This document shows positions 12,155-13,039 of a DNA stretch of 13,039 nucleotides, in pieces. A program made the position numbers and the translations under genes. Under the pieces are notes generated by a model, which saw only the letters and a list, made by a program, of their open reading frames with translations, did not search any database and was not told the origin of the DNA. Source of the DNA: Allorhizocola sp044869915 (GTDB lineage Bacteria; Actinomycetota; Actinomycetes; Mycobacteriales; Micromonosporaceae). The number at the start of each line of letters is the position of its first letter. Position 1 is the stretch's first letter. The stretch is from NCBI GenBank assembly GCA_044869915.1, contig JBIOYB010000344.1, forward strand, positions 1 through 13,039, read 5' to 3'.

Positions 12155-13039
12155 ATGCATCGATTCGTCATCGTCGGGGCGGGCCCGGCCGGGCTGCAGC
12201 TGAGCTATTATCTCCATCGCGCGGGTGCCGACTACCTCACGCTCGAGCGAGACGGCGCGCCGGGGTCGTTCTTCCGCGAGTTTCCGCGCCACCGCAAGCT
12301 GATCTCGCTGAACAAGGTGCACACGCACAGCACCGACCCGGAGATCCGGCTGCGCTGGGACTGGAACTCGCTGCTCAACGACGCGCCGCAGCTCATGTTC
12401 CCGCAATACAGCACCGAATACTATCCGCACGCCGACGACCTGCTGCGCTATCTCGCCGACTTCCAGAAGACGCACGGGCTCAACGTGCGTTACCACACGA
12501 GCGTGCTGCGCATCGAGCGCGAAGACGGCGGTTTCAGGGTGCGCACGGAAGCCGAGACGATAGAGGCGGAATGCGTGATCGTGGCGACCGGGTGGGGGGC
12601 TCCGTTCGTACCAAATATCAAAGGAATTGAACTTGCCCTTGGCTACGAAGACGTGACGGCCGACCCGTCGGCGTTCGCCGGGCATCGCGTGCTCATTGTG
12701 GGCAAAGGGAATTCGGCTTTCGAGACGGCGCACGCCATCCTGCCGCACGCCTCGATGGTGCATCTGGCGAGCCGGCGCGCGCTGAAGCTCGCGTGGAACA
12801 CGAAGCACCCGGGCGACGTGCGCGGTCAATACGGCTCCATTTTGGACAGTTACCAGTTCAAGACGCTGCACTCGGTGCTCGACTGCACGATCGACGAGAT
12901 CCGCACGGCGGACGGTGGCGGGTTCGAGGCCGACATCACCTACACGCACGCCGACGGGGAGACCGAGACGCTCGAATACGAGTCGGTCATCCGGTGCACG
13001 GGTTTTCGCATGGACACCAGCGTGTTTGACCCGTCGTGC
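12155..13039 (+). CDS. FOXRED2-like FAD/NAD(P)-dependent oxidoreductase (3' end beyond the window)
   Basis: The first 295 codons of a flavoprotein; no stop is reached. An N-terminal FAD-binding Rossmann motif (VIVGAGPAGLQLSYYLHRAG) is followed by GSFFREFPRHRKLISLNK, then ATGWGAPFVP and a second dinucleotide-binding motif VLIVGKGNSAFETAHAI. Later segments (SRRALKLAWNTKHPGDVR, SVIRCTGFRMD) also fit. The combination PRHRKLIS-NK, GNSAFETA and VIRC-G, in this order and spacing, matches vertebrate FOXRED2 (ERFAD), an ER flavoprotein, rather than typical bacterial Baeyer-Villiger or N-hydroxylating monooxygenases. No signal peptide is present, so it is cytoplasmic here. It is divergent from the phosphotransferase gene across 112 bp. 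Bases near 12605-12645 use A/T-richer codons than the surroundings. The fold is secure and the FOXRED2 relationship likely; the substrate is unknown. Confidence 0.8.
   Translation, partial: MHRFVIVGAGPAGLQLSYYLHRAGADYLTLERDGAPGSFFREFPRHRKLISLNKVHTHSTDPEIRLRWDWNSLLNDAPQLMFPQYSTEYYPHADDLLRYLADFQKTHGLNVRYHTSVLRIEREDGGFRVRTEAETIEAECVIVATGWGAPFVPNIKGIELALGYEDVTADPSAFAGHRVLIVGKGNSAFETAHAILPHASMVHLASRRALKLAWNTKHPGDVRGQYGSILDSYQFKTLHSVLDCTIDEIRTADGGGFEADITYTHADGETETLEYESVIRCTGFRMDTSVFDPSC

Noticed and set aside
12043..12171. N-terminal extension of the phosphotransferase
   Set aside because: It would translate the promoter and operator, and the extra residues do not look like the family.

Overview
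The window is from a high-GC Gram-positive actinomycete. The evidence is strong G/C in third codon positions, GTG starts, NarL- and TetR-type regulators, a twin-arginine-type leader, a secreted AA10 polysaccharide monooxygenase with a CBM2 of the kind common in Streptomyces and Micromonosporaceae, and two apparently leaderless promoters of the TANNNT type. Genus and species cannot be assigned from the sequence alone. No RNA gene, IS element, CRISPR array or phage gene was recognised; the content looks like accessory chromosome made of small, mostly unrelated transcription units.

Layout. 1-669: a NarL-type response regulator whose receiver has lost its usual N-terminus. 736-2276: a DUF2306 membrane protein, then a pentapeptide/DinB fusion protein, with an 88-bp tandem duplication at their junction. 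2277-2528: direct repeats and a hairpin between convergent genes. 2529-4503 (minus): an M28 metallopeptidase followed by a DUF6584-like membrane-anchored protein. 4628-6505: a CASTOR/POLLUX-like ion channel with two RCK-type domains. 6501-6698: degenerate 23-nt hairpin-forming repeats. 6747-7432: a translationally coupled pair, a two-TM protein and a small HEPN-like protein, behind a perfect palindrome and a leaderless-type -10. 7433-8488 (minus): the secreted AA10-CBM2 enzyme. 8630-9061: a gene broken by one amber codon, followed by a 13-bp minisatellite. 9190-10750: a divergent TetR/SDR pair sharing two strong palindromes. 10752-12042 (minus): a small secreted protein and an APH-fold phosphotransferase, the latter with a strong promoter and a LacI-type operator. 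12155 to the right edge: the start of a FOXRED2-like flavoprotein.

How the parts work together. The clearest regulatory units are the TetR/SDR pair (a local repressor and a probable target oxidoreductase) and the APH-fold gene (a LacI-type site at its predicted transcription start). The membrane protein/HEPN pair is the best candidate for an undescribed two-component unit. A recurring theme is short tandem duplication at the 3' ends of plus-strand genes: five arrays with units of about 13, 23, 51, 55-89 and 88 bp. Three of them include the host gene's stop codon in the repeated unit, and one extends the SDR protein in frame.
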